Below, piece by piece: positions 1-8,313 of a stretch of 64,000 bases of DNA. Under the pieces are notes generated by a model. The model was not told the DNA's origin, ran no database searches, and worked only from the letters and a program-made list of their open reading frames with translations. Source of the DNA: Sphingobium sp. (GTDB taxonomy: Bacteria; Pseudomonadota; Alphaproteobacteria; Sphingomonadales; Sphingomonadaceae). The stretch spans positions 1 through 64,000 of the forward strand of contig NZ_QFOA01000007.1 of NCBI RefSeq assembly GCF_003248505.1, written 5' to 3'. The translations under genes were made by a program, and so were the position numbers. Within the stretch, counting starts at the first letter, position 1; each line of letters starts with the position of its first letter.

Positions 1-883
1 TGGCGGGGAATTCGCCGTTCAGCTTGATGATGTCCATGGTGGCCATGGCCAGGCCAGCGCCGTTCACCATGCAACCGATGTTGCCGTCCAGCTTGATGTA
101 GGCGAGGTCGTACTTCGACGCTTCGACTTCAGCCGCATCCTCTTCGGTCAGGTCGCGCAGTTCGGCGATGTCCTTGTGACGGAACATGGCGTTGCCGTCG
201 AAGCCGACCTTGGCGTCGAGGACGAGGAGGTTGCCCTGCTCGGTCAGCGCCAGCGGGTTGACTTCGATCTGTTCGGCGTCGGTGTCGAGGAACGCGGCGT
301 AGAGCGAGGAAGCGACCTTTGCCGCCTGCTTCGCCTGGTCGCCGGTAAGGCCCAGCGCGGCGGCCACGGCGCGGCCATGATGCGGCTGGAAGCCCGAAGC
401 GGGATCGACCGAGAAGCTGTGGATCTTTTCAGGAGTCGAATGCGCGACTTCCTCGATGTCCATGCCGCCTTCGGTCGACACGACGAAGGCGATCCGGCTG
501 GTGGCGCGGTCGACCAGCAGCGCGAGGTAGAATTCCTTGGCGATGTCCGCGCCGTCGGTGACGTAGAGGCGGTTGACCTGCTTGCCAGCATCGCCGGTCT
601 GGATAGTGACCAGCGTGTTGCCCAGCATGTCGGTCGCATGGGCCTTCACCTCGTCGAGGTTGAAGGCGAGACGCACGCCGCCCTTGGCGTCGGGGCCGAG
701 TTCCTTGAACTTGCCCTTGCCACGGCCACCGGCGTGGATCTGCGACTTCACGACATAGAGCGGGCCGGGCAGTTGCTTGGCGGCTTCGACCGCTTCCTCG
801 ACGGTGAAGGCGGCATGGCCGGCGGCAATCGGCGCACCGTATTTCGCCAGCAGTTCCTTGGCCTGATATTCGTGAATATTCAT
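1..883 (-). CDS. sucC: Succinyl-CoA ligase beta subunit, 3' part outside window
   Basis: This is the ATP-grasp beta subunit of succinyl-CoA synthetase, which makes ATP or GTP from succinyl-CoA in the TCA cycle together with SucD. Only the first 294 or so residues of roughly 400 lie in the window; the reading frame stays open to base 1. The N-terminus MNIHEYQAKELLAKYG is the family signature, followed by the nucleotide-binding segment KSQIHAGGRGKGKFKEL and the ATP-grasp core with EVNPLALT. The ATG at 881-883 fits the family start. sucD would be expected just to the left, outside the window. A repeated TTTGCAAA-like element lies about 75-105 bases upstream. Identification is secure. Confidence 0.97.
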   Translation of the reverse strand, partial: MNIHEYQAKELLAKYGAPIAAGHAAFTVEEAVEAAKQLPGPLYVVKSQIHAGGRGKGKFKELGPDAKGGVRLAFNLDEVKAHATDMLGNTLVTIQTGDAGKQVNRLYVTDGADIAKEFYLALLVDRATSRIAFVVSTEGGMDIEEVAHSTPEKIHSFSVDPASGFQPHHGRAVAAALGLTGDQAKQAAKVASSLYAAFLDTDAEQIEVNPLALTEQGNLLVLDAKVGFDGNAMFRHKDIAELRDLTEEDAAEVEASKYDLAYIKLDGNIGCMVNGAGLAMATMDIIKLNGEFPA

Positions 884-1414
884 GGGGCTTGCCCGTCCTT
901 GTGCTTTGAAGCGGATAAGCATCGATAAGCATAGCGGGCCGAGCCGCGCCAGCAGATTTCGCAAAATCACTTTGCAAAATTGCAAAACGAAAAGGGTGTG
1001 GCCACCCCGACAGCGCCCGGTTTCGGCTCAGAAAGCGCAGCCCGACGCCGCCCACCCGGTGCTCTCGGCAATGCGCAAATCCTGCAAAGCGCGGACCTTC
1101 CGAAGGAATTGTCTTGCCGAAAGCGGCCCGTTTTGGGGGTTGCGGACTTGACCCTCCGACCGGGGCTTACCCAGCTGCGCGATGCCGACTGGGCCGTTTG
1201 TCGGTTTTGCGATGCAACCCGCCGTCGCGTCGGACGATCCGGTATCGACTGGCTCGGCAAGCACCCGCGATTCGGCTATCGAGCCGACACATGCAGCGGC
1301 GCCAGGCACCCCGACGATCACAAAAATCGACCGTCGCCCCGGCCTCCGCAACGATGCCGCGATCCCATCGCGACGGGCGCTGGACCGCCCGCCGCCGATG
1401 CCGTTCCGCACCGT
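884..1414. other. Intergenic region between sucC and a small hypothetical gene
   Basis: About 530 bases without a convincing gene. Next to sucC there is a short direct repeat, GATAAGCAT twice at about 912-930, and then the AT-rich GCAAAA repeat cluster at 957-987. The remainder to 1414 is GC-rich. Open frames exist on both strands, but they overlap each other, are arginine- and proline-rich and show no recognisable protein pattern, so I read them as chance frames. Confidence 0.6.
957..986 (-). promoter_or_regulatory. TTTGCAAA-type repeat upstream of sucC
   Basis: Three near copies follow each other: TTTCGCAAA at 957-965, TTTGCAAA at 971-978 and ATTGCAAA at 979-986. The first two are separated by five bases. 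Known background: ScfR/RamB-type XRE regulators such as Rhodobacter PccR bind paired TTTGCAAA words near short-chain acyl-CoA genes. Binding here and control of sucC are inference. Confidence 0.4.
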
Positions 1415-1645
1415 TCAAAAGGCGCGGGCCATCAATCTTTCATTTTCGCGGCGATAGGCGACGATCTGATCGGTATAGCCCTTCGCCAGCCCGCTATAGG
1501 CGGCACGCACTTCCACGGATCGGCTGGCCTGCGCCAGCGCCATTGCGATCTGCTGCCGATGCAGCAGGTAGTTCACGTCCTTCTCCATGTCGCCCTCCTC
1601 CCGTTGCCATGCAAGAGTGTGGTCGATAATCGGGTCTGTCGTCAT
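1415..1645 (-). CDS. Small hypothetical protein, 76 aa
   Basis: I do not recognise the family. The protein from ATG 1645 starts MTTDPIIDHTLAWQREEGD and is hydrophilic and predicted mostly helical, with no signal peptide or membrane segment. A longer frame starts at 1681, but that extension (MLHGHAIPGPRA) looks untranslated. Charge distribution and amino-acid mix are those of a real cytosolic protein rather than an arginine- or proline-rich shadow frame. It stands alone on the minus strand, with the glycosyltransferase at 1855 divergent from it. Confidence 0.6.
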   Translation of the reverse strand: MTTDPIIDHTLAWQREEGDMEKDVNYLLHRQQIAMALAQASRSVEVRAAYSGLAKGYTDQIVAYRRENERLMARAF

Positions 1646-1854
1646 AGCCCGTGGTCCCGGTATAGCATGTCCGTGCAGCAAGGACGATGCGCGTTCACCC
1701 GCCCCGTCCCATTTCGTCCTGCCGAAAGGGCGCCCGGTCGCCAGCGTTAAAATCGGCCGCGCGCACGCCCCGGTGCCGGGATTGCAGCAAAGCTCTTGGA
1801 ATATGAGGAATAAGCTGTCATCGTCCTGCGTCTGAGGGCAGGGAGACGGGGCTT

Positions 1855-3252
1855 TTGGGGGAATTTGTGGCGACCGCTCTGGCCGCCGCCTATCACGAAC
1901 TGCTGCTCTTCGCGGCGGTGGGATTCGCCATCGGTGGGATCGACGATCTGCTGGTCGATCTGCTGTTCCTCGCCCGCAAGCTCTGGCGCGACACGACCGT
2001 TTATTCCCGCCATGCGCGCATGACCAGCGACCGCCTGCCGCCGTCTCCGACGCCGGGTTCCGTTGCCGTATTCATCCCCGCCTGGCAGGAAAGCGACGTG
2101 ATCGGCCCGATGCTGCGCCATGCGCTTCATCGATGGGATGGCGCGGCCTGCACACTCTTCGTCGGCGTCTATCCCAACGATCCGGCAACGGCGCAGGCGG
2201 TGGCGGAGGTGGCGGAAACCAGCGACCGCATCATACTGTGCGTGACCCCGCGTCCCGGCCCGACGACGAAGGCCGATTGCCTCAATGCCCTGTGGCGCGC
2301 GATGCTGCGGCGCGAGACGCTGAACGGATCGCCGTTTAAGGCGGTGCTGCTGCATGACGCCGAAGATGTCGTCCACCGCGACGAAATCCGCCTGTTCGAC
2401 TTCATGATCGACCGATTCGACCTCGTCCAGTTGCCGGTGCTGCCGCTGCCGGGGCGCGGCAGCTGGCTGCGCCGCGCCATCGCCGATCATTATGCGGACG
2501 AATTCGCCGAAAGCCACGGCAAGTTCCTGACCGTGCGCGAGGCGTTGGGCGCGTCGATCCCGTCCGCCGGGGTCGCCTGCGCCTTTGACCGGCGGATGCT
2601 GGGCCGCCTGCACGACACTGCGCATGGCGGCCCGTTCGATCCGTCGTCGCTGACGGAGGATTATGAGGCGGGGCTGCGCCTGGGCGACCTGGGCGGACGG
2701 GGCGTGTTCGTGCGGATGCGCGATGCGGACGGCCAACTCGTCGCCACGCGCGAATATTTCCCCGACACGGTGGAAGCCGCCGTCCGCCAGAAAGCGCGCT
2801 GGATGGTTGGCATCGCGCTCGCCGGATGGGATCGGCTCGGCTGGCGCGGGGGGCCTGCCGAATGGTGGATGCGCGTGCGCGACCGCCGCTCGACCCTTGC
2901 CGCGCTCATCCTCTTCGCCGCCTATGCGACCTTGCCGGTCTGGGCCGCGCTGATGCTGGCGGGCCTCTTCATGGACATCGCTCCGCCTCCCGTCTCTCCC
3001 GCCCTGCGCGCGCTGCTGTGGCTCAATCTGGGCCTCATGCTCTGGCGCATGGCGGTGCGGGTGATGTTCGTGGGGGCGTCCTATGGCTGGCGCTACGGCC
3101 TGGGCGCGATCCCGCGCACGATGGTCGCCAATTACATCGCGATCCTCGCCGCCCGGCGCGCGCTGTTCCTCTACGCCCGCTCGCTCTGGGGCCAGCCGCT
3201 GACCTGGGACAAGACGCAGCACCGCTTCCCCGATCTTGGGACATTGCCGTGA
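1855..3252 (+). CDS. NfrB-like inner-membrane glycosyltransferase
   Basis: A family 2-type glycosyltransferase of 465 aa. The N-terminus has one hydrophobic segment followed by the DDLLVDLLF stretch seen in phage N4 adsorption protein B (NfrB). The catalytic domain begins near residue 68 (VAVFIPAWQESDVI), has TKADCLNALW and the DAEDVVH metal-binding triad near 168, a late ED (TEDYEAGLRL), and QKARWMVG, a Q-x-x-RW-type motif of processive transferases. Two to three membrane helices follow (about 345-425). E. coli NfrB is much longer and ends in a c-di-GMP-binding MshEN region; that part is absent here. The start is TTG at 1855, preceded by a GGGAGACGGGG ribosome site. The stop overlaps the next gene, supporting co-translation. 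Family is fairly sure; the product is unknown. Confidence 0.8.
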   Translation: MGEFVATALAAAYHELLLFAAVGFAIGGIDDLLVDLLFLARKLWRDTTVYSRHARMTSDRLPPSPTPGSVAVFIPAWQESDVIGPMLRHALHRWDGAACTLFVGVYPNDPATAQAVAEVAETSDRIILCVTPRPGPTTKADCLNALWRAMLRRETLNGSPFKAVLLHDAEDVVHRDEIRLFDFMIDRFDLVQLPVLPLPGRGSWLRRAIADHYADEFAESHGKFLTVREALGASIPSAGVACAFDRRMLGRLHDTAHGGPFDPSSLTEDYEAGLRLGDLGGRGVFVRMRDADGQLVATREYFPDTVEAAVRQKARWMVGIALAGWDRLGWRGGPAEWWMRVRDRRSTLAALILFAAYATLPVWAALMLAGLFMDIAPPPVSPALRALLWLNLGLMLWRMAVRVMFVGASYGWRYGLGAIPRTMVANYIAILAARRALFLYARSLWGQPLTWDKTQHRFPDLGTLP

Positions 3253-4310
3253 CATCCGCGCCCGGTCGCCCGCTGCGTTGCTTCAGCCTCGTGCTGCTCG
3301 CATGGATCGCGATCCGGATGGGCAGCCCCGGCGGAACGCCACCGTTCGGCCCGGTCGCACCGCCCGCCCTCATCGCCACGGCCGCCGCGATACCGCCGTT
3401 GCAAGCGCTGGAGGCGAACGCCCCCGCCGCCGCCACGCAGCCCCCTCCGCCCCCGATACCGAAGCGCCCGAAGACCGCCCCTCCACCCACCCCCGCAGGC
3501 GGCAGCGAAGCCGACCCGCTCGACTTCACCCATCTCGCGGCGGCCTTTGCCCCGCGCCATCGTGCCGGGGAAGAGGACGACCTCGCCAGCTTTCCGCCCG
3601 GCACCGGCACCGGCATCGCAGCCACGCCCTGGACGCCGCTGCCTGTCCCGCTGGTCCGCGCGCCCGCGCCCGACCGCTGGCGGGGCAGCGCCTGGATGCT
3701 GTGGCGCCCCGATGGCGGCGGCGGCGAAGGCGCGGTGCCCGCCGGGCGGCTCGGCGGATCGCAGGCGGGCGTGCGGGTCGACTATGACCTCACGCCCTCG
3801 GCGCGCGGCCGCCTTGCCGCCTACACCCGCGTGACGAGCGCGCTCCAGCGCCCCGCCGCCCCCGAAGCGGCGCTCGGCCTTGCATTCCAGCCCACCCGCA
3901 CGCTGCCCGTCAGCCTTGCGGTGGAGCGGCGCGCGGCGCTGGGCGACGGAGCGCGCAATGCGACCGCCGCGATGGCCGTCGGCGGCTTCGGCCCGACGCC
4001 CGTCGTCCCCGGCGTGGAGGCGCTGGCCTATGCCCAGGCGGGCGTCGTCGGCCTGCGTCGCAAGGACGGATTCATCGACGGCAAACTTTCCCTCGCCGCA
4101 CCGGTCGCGGGGACGAAGCTGCGCCTCGGCGCTGCCGTCTCCGGCGGCGCGCAGCCCGGCGTCGCGAGCCTCGACATCGGTCCCGAAGCGCGGCTGCGCG
4201 TGCCGCTCCCGCGCGTTCCGACGCAGCTTTCGCTCGAATGGCGGCATCGGGTCGGGGGCGATGCGCGGCCCCGTTCGGGCCTTGCCCTCACCCTGGGCGC
4301 CGATTTTTGA
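3249..4310 (+). CDS. NfrA C-terminal-like surface protein
   Basis: 353 aa from a GTG at 3249 that overlaps the preceding stop (GTGA); the frame is open much further upstream, but that part lies inside the glycosyltransferase gene. A hydrophobic N-terminal segment is followed by a proline/alanine-rich linker (residues about 38-80). From about residue 135 there is a beta-rich domain with the pattern GGSQAGVRVDYDL, then AYAQAGVVGLRRKDGF and a C-terminal LTLGADF. This resembles the C-terminal domain of phage N4 adsorption protein A (NfrA), an outer-membrane partner of NfrB. The tetratricopeptide part of full NfrA is missing. Context supports export or anchoring of a glycan made by the upstream enzyme. 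The family call comes from remembered motif similarity and needs a profile search. Confidence 0.55.
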   Translation: MTSAPGRPLRCFSLVLLAWIAIRMGSPGGTPPFGPVAPPALIATAAAIPPLQALEANAPAAATQPPPPPIPKRPKTAPPPTPAGGSEADPLDFTHLAAAFAPRHRAGEEDDLASFPPGTGTGIAATPWTPLPVPLVRAPAPDRWRGSAWMLWRPDGGGGEGAVPAGRLGGSQAGVRVDYDLTPSARGRLAAYTRVTSALQRPAAPEAALGLAFQPTRTLPVSLAVERRAALGDGARNATAAMAVGGFGPTPVVPGVEALAYAQAGVVGLRRKDGFIDGKLSLAAPVAGTKLRLGAAVSGGAQPGVASLDIGPEARLRVPLPRVPTQLSLEWRHRVGGDARPRSGLALTLGADF

Positions 4311-4368
4311 TCCGCATGGCCGCCTCTTCGCTTTATCCCGTCGCCATTTGCCGTTAACCCGGCTGCGC

Positions 4369-5283
4369 ATGGATCTTTACCTGCCCATCGCCAACCTGTC
4401 GGTGAACGCGCTCGTCATCATCGCGCTGGGCGGCGTCGTCGGCCTGCTGTCGGGCATGTTCGGCGTGGGCGGCGGGTTCCTGACGACGCCGCTGCTGATC
4501 TTCTACGGTATCCCGCCCACCGTCGCCGCCGCATCCGCCGCCAGCCAGGTCACAGGCGCCAGCGTGTCGGGCGTCGTGACGCACATGGCGCGCGGCACGG
4601 TCGATTTCCGCATGGGCGGCGTCCTGATCGCAGGCGGCATCATGGGCGCGGGGATCGGCGTCCTGCTTTTCCGCCTGCTCCAGCAACTGGGGCAGATCGA
4701 CACCGTCATCGGCATCCTCTACGTCCTGATGCTCGGCGGCATCGGCGGCCTCATGGCCAAGGAATCGATCCAGGCGCTCTATTTCCTCAAGACCGGCAAG
4801 CGCCCGCCCGCGCGCAAGCGTCGCCATCACCCCCTCGTCGCCGCGCTGCCGATGCGCTGGCGCTTCTATGGCTCGGGGCTCTACATCTCGCCGCTCGCGC
4901 CGCTGCTGCTGGGAATGGCGACGGGCATCCTCACGATGCTGCTGGGCGTGGGCGGCGGCTTCATCCTCGTGCCCGCGATGCTGTATCTGCTCGGCATGAC
5001 GACGCAGTCGGTCGTCGGCACGTCGCTGTTCCAGATCCTGTTCGTCACCATGGCGACGACGATGATGCACGCGATGACGACGAAGGCGGTCGACCTCGTC
5101 CTTGCCATGCTGCTCCTCGTGGGCAGCGTGACCGGCGCGCAGATCGGAACGCGCCTGTCGATGTCGATCCGCCCGGAATATCTGCGCATCCTGCTGGCCG
5201 CAATCGTGTTGCTCGTCGCGTTCCGCATGGCGCTGGGACTGGGTTGGCGGCCCGACGAAATCTACACGATCGAACTGCACTGA
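4369..5283 (+). CDS. TauE/SafE family anion exporter
   Basis: 304 aa integral membrane protein with about eight hydrophobic segments in two related halves. Each half carries the family's glycine-rich repeat (SGMFGVGGGFLTTPLL near residue 28 and LLGVGGGFILVPAMLY near 190). A basic loop (KTGKRPPARKRRHH) separates the halves and is probably cytosolic. The family exports sulfite, sulfoacetate or related organosulfur anions. ATG 4369 was chosen because the longer frame upstream runs through the previous gene. The stop overlaps the start of the next gene (ATGA), and TauE plus TIGR02186 is a recurrent alphaproteobacterial pair, so the two probably act together. The substrate is unknown. Confidence 0.88.
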   Translation: MDLYLPIANLSVNALVIIALGGVVGLLSGMFGVGGGFLTTPLLIFYGIPPTVAAASAASQVTGASVSGVVTHMARGTVDFRMGGVLIAGGIMGAGIGVLLFRLLQQLGQIDTVIGILYVLMLGGIGGLMAKESIQALYFLKTGKRPPARKRRHHPLVAALPMRWRFYGSGLYISPLAPLLLGMATGILTMLLGVGGGFILVPAMLYLLGMTTQSVVGTSLFQILFVTMATTMMHAMTTKAVDLVLAMLLLVGSVTGAQIGTRLSMSIRPEYLRILLAAIVLLVAFRMALGLGWRPDEIYTIELH

Positions 5284-6038
5284 TGCGCCGCGCGCTTGCC
5301 CTCCTGCCCGCAACCCTCCTGATCGCCGCAGCCCCCGCGCCGCAGCTCGTGCCGGATGTGTCGCAGCGCGAAGTCGTGATCCAGTACAGCTTCACGGGCG
5401 CGGATCTGCTGCTGTTCGGCGCGATCGTCTATCCCGGCGGTCGCCGTCCCGAAAAGCCCGCCGACATCGTGGTGGTGCTCAAGGGGCCGGAGCAGTCCAT
5501 CGTCATGCGCGAAAAACAGAAAGTGGCGGGCATCTGGGTCAATGCCGACACCGCCCGCTTCCGTTCGGCGCCCAGTTTCTATGCGATGGCATCGTCCCGC
5601 CCGATCTACAAGATCGTCGACGATCGCACCGCCGCGATCTACGAACTGGGCCTCGACAAGCTGCAACTTTCGCCCTCCTCGCTCAACGACACGGCCGAAC
5701 TCGACCGTTTCCAGGCGGGCCTCGTCGACCTGCGCGCGCGCGCCGGGCTGTTCGTGGAAAAGCCCGGCACGGTGGAAATCACCGATGGCGTCCTCTATCG
5801 CGCCCGCCTGCCCTTGTCGGCGCGCGTGATCGTGGGCGACTATACCGCCGAAACCTTCCTGGTGCAGGACGGTCGCGTCGTCGCCGGCGCGGTGCGCGAC
5901 ATCGTCGTGCGCAAATCGGGCTTCGAACAGTTCATGGCGACCGCGGCGCAGCGCTGGTCCTTCTTCTACGGCCTTGCCGCCATTGCGCTGGCGGTGGGCA
6001 TGGGCTGGGCCGCCGGAGCCATCGCGAAACGTATCTAG
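5283..6038 (+). CDS. TIGR02186-type transmembrane protein
   Basis: 251 aa. Signal sequence MRRALALLPATLLIAAAPAP, then a soluble periplasmic region with FTGADLLLFGAIVYPGG near the N-terminus and a single C-terminal membrane helix (about residues 226-246) with a short basic tail, giving a periplasmic domain anchored by its C-terminus. This matches the alphaproteobacterial TIGR02186 family of unknown function, usually encoded next to TauE/SafE, as here with an ATGA overlap. Its 3' end overlaps the convergent dehydratase gene by four bases. A role assisting the exporter is inference from the coupling. Confidence 0.8.
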   Translation: MRRALALLPATLLIAAAPAPQLVPDVSQREVVIQYSFTGADLLLFGAIVYPGGRRPEKPADIVVVLKGPEQSIVMREKQKVAGIWVNADTARFRSAPSFYAMASSRPIYKIVDDRTAAIYELGLDKLQLSPSSLNDTAELDRFQAGLVDLRARAGLFVEKPGTVEITDGVLYRARLPLSARVIVGDYTAETFLVQDGRVVAGAVRDIVVRKSGFEQFMATAAQRWSFFYGLAAIALAVGMGWAAGAIAKRI

Positions 6039-7018
6039 CCCGCGACGATCCCGGCATAGACCGCCGGATCGACATTGCTGCCCGACAACACCACCACGCT
6101 CGCTCCCTCGCACGGCGGCGCTCTGTCCGCGAGCATCGCCGCCAGCGCCACCGCCCCGCCCGGCTCGACCACCAGCTTGAGCGTCCCGAACGCAAAACGC
6201 ATCGCCTCGCGCACCTGATCGTCGCTGACGACAACGCCGCTCGCCCCCAGGTGCCGCAGGATCGGCAGGGTCAGCGCCCCCGGCTTCGGCGACAGCAGCG
6301 CGTCGCAGATGCTGCGCGCGTCGCCTGAAACCTGCTCCCGCGCGCCGCTGCGGAGCGAACGCGCCGTATCGTCGAACCCCTGCGGCTCGACCGTCAGGAT
6401 CGCCGCATCGGGCAGGCTTGCCTTCACCGATGTCGCGATCCCCGCGCTCAGGCCGCCGCCGCCGCAACATATGAGCACCTGACCGACCGCCGCGCCCACC
6501 CTCGCCGCCTGCTCCACGATTTCCAGCCCCGCCGTCCCCTGCCCCGCGATGACGAAAGGATCGTCGAACGATGGCACCAGCACCGCGCCGCGCTCCTGCG
6601 CCAGCGCCGTCGCAATCGCCTCCCGGCTTTCGCGATGCCGGTCATAGGTCACGACATGGGCACCCATCGCGCGCGTATTGGCCAGCTTGATCGCGGGCGC
6701 ATCCGCCGGCATCACGATGATGGCGGGCATGTCGAGCAGTTGCGCCGCCGCTGCCACGCCCTGCGCATGATTGCCCGAAGACCAGGCGACGACGCCCGCG
6801 CGCCGCTGCTCGACGTCCAGCCGCACGAGCCGGTTGTAGGCGCCCCGAAACTTGAACGACCCCGTCCGCTGCGCGCCCTCGAATTTCAGCAGTACGCGCC
6901 GCCCGCACCGGTCGTTGAGAGCCGCGCTCTCCAGAAGCGGCGTGCGCACCGCGACACTGGCGATCCGGCGGGCGGCGTCGTGCACGTCCGCGATGGAAAT
7001 GGCGAGATCGGGCGTCAT
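6035..7018 (-). CDS. Threonine/serine dehydratase family, PLP enzyme
   Basis: 327 aa fold-type II PLP enzyme. The PLP lysine is in GSFKFRGAYNRL near residue 50, SSGNHAQGVA follows, and the phosphate-binding glycine loop is CCGGGGLSAG near 180. The protein stops after the catalytic domain and lacks the C-terminal ACT-like regulatory domain of biosynthetic IlvA, so it resembles catabolic threonine dehydratases or serine racemase-like enzymes. ATG 7018 was chosen over an upstream ATG at 7066 because GAGGAG lies just before it. It converges on the TIGR02186 gene with a four-base overlap. Exact substrate (threonine, serine, hydroxyaspartate) cannot be read from sequence alone. Confidence 0.88.
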   Translation of the reverse strand: MTPDLAISIADVHDAARRIASVAVRTPLLESAALNDRCGRRVLLKFEGAQRTGSFKFRGAYNRLVRLDVEQRRAGVVAWSSGNHAQGVAAAAQLLDMPAIIVMPADAPAIKLANTRAMGAHVVTYDRHRESREAIATALAQERGAVLVPSFDDPFVIAGQGTAGLEIVEQAARVGAAVGQVLICCGGGGLSAGIATSVKASLPDAAILTVEPQGFDDTARSLRSGAREQVSGDARSICDALLSPKPGALTLPILRHLGASGVVVSDDQVREAMRFAFGTLKLVVEPGGAVALAAMLADRAPPCEGASVVVLSGSNVDPAVYAGIVAG

Positions 7019-7108
7019 GGCAATTCTCCTCTTCCTGCGGCCTAACCCCGCAATGCGCCCGGACAAAGCGCCACGCGCGGAACAGTGGCTTGCCTGCGGC
7101 CCGCAAAA

Positions 7109-7148
7109 ACGATATTAATTTGATATCGTAATTTTTTTGAGGATATCG
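7109..7148 (+). promoter_or_regulatory. GATATC dyad array upstream of SPFH gene
   Basis: An inverted repeat ACGATAT (7109-7115), seven-base spacer, ATATCGT (7123-7129) sits in an AT-rich stretch directly before the SPFH gene. The word GATATCG at 7122 recurs at 7142, exactly 20 bases downstream, so the two copies face the same side of the helix. This looks like an operator for a dimeric or multimeric regulator. The ribbon-helix-helix protein encoded two genes on is the obvious candidate, by inference. Confidence 0.5.
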
Positions 7149-7152
7149 GATC

Positions 7153-8037
7153 ATGTCCCTGCTCCAGGCCACCCGCGAAAGGCCCGTGTCGACGGCGAGC
7201 GGCTATGTCATGCTGCTTGTCCTGCTGCTCTGCATTCTGGGCGCGCTGGCGGGCCTCGGGCTGTTGGTCGGGCAAGCGGGCGGCACTGGCGCAACGCTCG
7301 TCCTGCTGTCTACATCGCTGTTCGTTTTTACCGTCCCCGGCTTCTATCTGATCCAGCCTAACCAGGCTGCCGCCATCCTCCTCTTCGGCGATTACAAGGG
7401 TACCGACAGGCGAGCCGGGCTGCGTTGGGTGCTTCCCTGGCTCACCCGCCAGAAAGTCAGCGTCCGGGCGCACAACGTCACCTCCGAAAAGCTCAAGATC
7501 AACGATAAGCGCGGCAATCCGGTGGAGATCGCCGCCAATGTCGTCTGGCGCGTCACCGACACGGCGCAGGCCCTGTTCGACGTCGACGATTACAAGGCCT
7601 TCGTCGAAATCCAGATCGAAAGCGCCGTCCGCGCCATCGGGTCACGCTATCCCTATGACGATTTCGAGCATGAGGAAAAGACCCTGCGCGGCGACGGCGC
7701 GCATGTCGCGGACGAAATGCAGGCGGAATTGCAGGATCGCGTGGCCATTGCCGGGGTGAGCATCGACGAATGCCGCCTCACCCACCTCGCCTATGCGCCG
7801 GAAATCGCGCAGGCGATGCTCCGCCGCCAGCAGGCCGAAGCGGTGATTGCCGCGCGCACCCGGCTGGTCGAAGGGGCCGTCACCATGGTCGAACTGGCGC
7901 TGACGCAGCTTTCGGCCAAGAATGTCGTCGAACTGGACGACGAACGCCGCGCCGCCATGGTCAGCAATCTCATGGTCGTCCTGTGCGGCGAACGGGACGC
8001 GCAGCCGGTCGTGAACGCAGGCACGCTGTATCAGTAA
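7153..8037 (+). CDS. SPFH/band-7 domain membrane protein
   Basis: 294 aa. Two hydrophobic segments at the N-terminus (about residues 18-40 and 46-62) anchor the protein; an SPFH (stomatin/prohibitin) domain follows, starting YLIQPNQAAAILLFG, with INDKRGNPVEIAANVVWRV in the middle and a helical part with LRRQQAEAVIAARTRLVEGA that would oligomerise. SPFH proteins form membrane rings or scaffolds. ATG 7153 is preceded by TTGAGGATATC, which combines a ribosome site with the repeated operator word. The ribbon-helix-helix gene follows after eight bases, so both are probably one transcript. Partner and substrate are unknown. Confidence 0.88.
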   Translation: MSLLQATRERPVSTASGYVMLLVLLLCILGALAGLGLLVGQAGGTGATLVLLSTSLFVFTVPGFYLIQPNQAAAILLFGDYKGTDRRAGLRWVLPWLTRQKVSVRAHNVTSEKLKINDKRGNPVEIAANVVWRVTDTAQALFDVDDYKAFVEIQIESAVRAIGSRYPYDDFEHEEKTLRGDGAHVADEMQAELQDRVAIAGVSIDECRLTHLAYAPEIAQAMLRRQQAEAVIAARTRLVEGAVTMVELALTQLSAKNVVELDDERRAAMVSNLMVVLCGERDAQPVVNAGTLYQ

Positions 8038-8045
8038 TCGCGCCC

Positions 8046-8255
8046 ATGCCGCCCGCCGATCCCCTCCCGCGCAAGGCGTTCGCCCTCCGCCTTGACCCCG
8101 CCCTGCACAGCGCGCTGGAACGGTGCGCCGCAGCGGAATTGCGCAGCGTCAACGCGCAGATCGAAATGCTGCTGCGCGAAGCGTTGGAGCGGCGCGGTGT
8201 CTCGGTCGGCGATCCGGCACCGCGCAGGCGCGGGCGGCCACCGATCGCGGACTGA
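8046..8255 (+). CDS. Arc/MetJ-type ribbon-helix-helix protein
   Basis: 69 aa. The N-terminal strand KAFALRLDPALHSALERC followed by AELRSVNAQIEMLLREAL is the classic Arc/HicB-antitoxin ribbon-helix-helix pattern. The C-terminal tail is arginine-rich (PAPRRRGRPP), like an AT-hook-type extension that would contact the minor groove. The start ATG 8046 lies eight bases after the SPFH stop. No toxin gene is adjacent. The partner is the SPFH protein, so a dedicated regulator of that operon, acting at the GATATC repeats, is a reasonable inference. Confidence 0.8.
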   Translation: MPPADPLPRKAFALRLDPALHSALERCAAAELRSVNAQIEMLLREALERRGVSVGDPAPRRRGRPPIAD

Positions 8256-8313
8256 AGGCCGGGTCTCGTCACAGGCGAACACTCTCTACCATGCTCGCTT
8301 GAGGCGAAATGGT

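Noticed and set aside
980..1750. 256-codon frame and several others between sucC and the small hypothetical gene
   Set aside because: Multiple overlapping frames on both strands, arginine- and proline-rich, with no conserved motif.
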